A model generated the notes under the pieces. It ran no database searches. It was given only the letters and a program-made list of their open reading frames with translations, and had not been told where the DNA came from. From Phallus indusiatus (taxonomy: Eukaryota; Basidiomycota; Agaricomycetes; Phallales; Phallaceae), in contig JAQFWX010000051.1 in the NCBI GenBank assembly GCA_027605045.1, positions 206,289-270,288 on the forward strand: a stretch of DNA of 64,000 nucleotides, in the 5' to 3' direction. Positions 62,501 through 64,000 of this stretch are shown one piece after another. The position numbers and the translations under genes were made by a program. Position 1 is the stretch's first letter. Each line of letters begins with the position of its first letter.

Positions 62501-63074
62501 TTATAGAGACCTCCATTTCCGTGTGGATTTGGTTCAAAATGCCATGGGGTAGTACCATTCCCAGAATAAGGAGGAGTTTCAGAACCACGTTGCCGACGTC
62601 TGATGGAAGAACTAGAGCGAGATGATTTACGACTGGCAACTCGGGGCGGAGCGTCATATCTGCTTGAAGGTGCTCTGCGATACGCCGGAGTCGCCTGACC
62701 AGAGTTAGCTTGCTGTCTAGAGCTGTCGAAAGATTGAAAGGCCGCCGCAAAAGGATTGGAGACTTCTACTCGGGGAGTTGCAATCGGAGTAGCAGCTTTG
62801 GACTAAACAACACCGATGTCAATTCATCTGGTGATGAAGGCATAGCGAGCGGTCTTGGGCTTACCTTTACTTTAAGATCCTCAACGATGCTTAATAAAGG
62901 AGCGGCCGCAGGACGACTGGGCGGTATTGCTGGAGTTAACAATGCTGGGGTAGCAGATGCTTGGAAGGCGTAGGAGACTTCTGAGCTGGTTTCTGACACA
63001 TCCGATGTCAGCGCAACGGTGTTGGGTAGGAAGAGTGATGCGATGATAACACGATGGTCGCGGAAGGATGTCAT
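59527..63074 (-). CDS. Trehalose-6-phosphate synthase/phosphatase complex subunit (TPS3/TSL1-like)
   Basis: Cytosolic subunit of the trehalose synthesis complex. The chosen start is MTSFRDHRVIIASLFLPNTV (an open frame runs upstream only through non-ATG codons). A Ser/Arg/Pro-rich linker (about 62,470-62,780) leads to the GT20 domain: NGGLYNAIASVP, VWISDAEFSGYYDTFCHQVL, WVNDYHLMLVPSMVRAALP, IGFFMHVAFPSSEIFRCL, LIGFQTANFARHF and VTSLREGMALRTHEFVECQE. The C-terminal HAD-like domain starts ILLDLEDTLWIRE. Active trehalose phosphatases have DxDGT there; D-L-E-D-T lacks the second Asp and Gly, favouring a regulatory TPS3/TSL1 role. It ends STLWKFTSSEQ at 59527. Confidence 0.88.
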
Positions 63075-63133
63075 AACCGCTGGAGGATAGAGCACAGAAG
63101 ACGGAGAATCCGAAGAAGCCAGAGGAGGGAGAG

Positions 63134-63146
63134 CCTTTTTATAGCG
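63134..63146 (-). promoter_or_regulatory. TATA box of the trehalose subunit gene
   Basis: CTATAAAAAGGCT on the minus strand, about 65 bp upstream of the chosen start codon. Confidence 0.6.
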
Positions 63147-63149
63147 AGA

Positions 63150-63723
63150 TTGGGTATTGGCAGCGTTTAGTGGACAAGATTATCTCGACAACTCACTATG
63201 ACGTCACGTGATATCGCCCGCATTTCCTTTGCAGCTCGACTTTTCGCCATTTTTGAAAGAGAAATCTTCGCAAACAAATAGAGAGAAATAAGTGTAAAAA
63301 CCAGCAAACTCGCTGATTAATTTGAGGGTATTTGCTGGGAGATTTGGTGTGAAGGACACTCCATGTTGGCCAGCCGAGCTCGGGGCGGCTCGCTATGCTC
63401 CGGCAGGTTCCGCGTGATTTTTCCGCACCCTGACCGTAATTGTGATGACCGCACTCGAATTTATCGTTTTGCTTCTTCATCGGTTGATCTTTGGAAATTG
63501 GGCATCATCAATGACCTAACTGGTTCACAACGTTCGAGACTCCCAGCCAATGGTACTCCGAATGGTGTCCTCTCCGGAGTCAGTTCGACGAATATTTAAT
63601 TAGCATTTTCTTGAAAGTTAAAAGAAAGGGCGATTGCTGGGGCACCAAAGTCTGGTCAAATCAGCTAATTCATCAGCTTGTGAAGAAAGCACGACCACGC
63701 ATCATGCATCGATCTGAGTTCGA
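63150..63723. other. Intergenic between divergent genes
   Basis: A 78-residue plus frame at 63363-63599 (starts LASRARGGSLCSG) is open but has no recognised domain; it may be a leader exon or noise. Confidence 0.35.
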
Positions 63724-64000
63724 ATGCTTATCAATACCTTGTCTATCGATCCGCCAGTTTTCAATTCTTCATCGTTCTGGGCCTCGTCCTACGAACAACT
63801 TGAGGATCTTTACAACAGTCCTTACACGGGAGCAGTTACAACCCGAACTTCGACTTTGGAGGGGTTCAAAGAGGATCTTCAAATTCACAAGGTTTCATTC
63901 CAGTTCCTTCGATGCAATGCAATTTGAATCCAGATAATTTAACCTTAGCATGCGTTCTTAGAGGGTGAAGCATCCATCAATACATATGGCTATTCCCCGC
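63724..64000 (+). CDS. Dihydroorotate dehydrogenase, 5' end (cut by window)
   Basis: Pyrimidine biosynthesis enzyme oxidising dihydroorotate to orotate. Exon 1 (63724-63891) encodes LINTLSIDPPVFNSSSFWAS then YEQLEDLYNSPYTGAVTTRT and TLEGFKEDLQIHK. A 57-nt GT-AG intron (63892-63948) leads to exon 2, EGEASINTYGYSP, running off the window. The PYTGAVTTRT box and SINTYGYSP match soluble class 1A-like fungal enzymes, which lack the N-terminal mitochondrial helix of class 2 enzymes. The rest of the gene lies beyond 64000. Confidence 0.8.

Overview
The window looks like nuclear DNA from a mushroom-forming basidiomycete (Agaricomycetes). Genes carry many short GT-AG introns of about 50-60 nt. There is a class I hydrophobin, a DUF6533-type membrane protein, a glyceraldehyde-3-phosphate dehydrogenase gene with a 5-nt micro-exon, and TA-flanked miniature inverted-repeat elements. 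No bacterial operon, CRISPR array or rRNA gene was seen. Exon boundaries were worked out by hand. For GAPDH, hydrophobin, the RlpA-like protein, the SDR, UAP1 and the five paralogues, the exon lengths sum to a multiple of three and the reading frame stays open, apart from one nonsense codon in copy D.

Layout. 0-4 kb holds LTR-like sequence and broken copies of a multicopy fungal gene family. 7.3-35.4 kb is dominated by five paralogous four-exon genes of unknown function. Copies A, B and C are on the minus strand (7.3-8.6, 12.7-14.0, 19.8-21.1 kb); D and E are on the plus strand (26.5-27.7, 34.2-35.4 kb). A 3'-end relic of a sixth copy lies at 9.8-10.1 kb. Between them are a DUF6533-like gene (17.4-19.1 kb), GAPDH (22.5-24.0 kb), a decayed helical-domain gene resembling MLKL/STAND N-termini (24.7-25.8 kb), two TA-flanked inverted-repeat elements (28.0-28.9 and 29.75-30.2 kb) and a secreted RlpA-like double-psi beta-barrel protein (31.4-32.0 kb) with a duplicated relic. 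UAP1 (36.3-37.9 kb) and the hydrophobin (40.7-41.2 kb) follow, separated by gene-poor DNA.

From 44.7 kb to the end the window is compact and housekeeping-like: a short-chain dehydrogenase, an APC-family amino-acid permease, a SNF2 chromatin remodeller with a C-terminal PHD finger, a PP2A-like (PP6/Sit4-type) phosphatase, EMC1, a TPS3/TSL1-like trehalose synthase subunit, and the 5' end of a dihydroorotate dehydrogenase gene. The phosphatase and EMC1 are divergent with only 76 bp between their start codons.

The most novel content is the five-copy family. All copies share three introns at the same positions and phases. All also share an upstream module: a TGACGT-type site in most copies, then a block around AACCGTTCACCCGC, then a TATA-like stretch. 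This suggests one co-regulated, lineage-specific gene set whose biochemical role I cannot assign.
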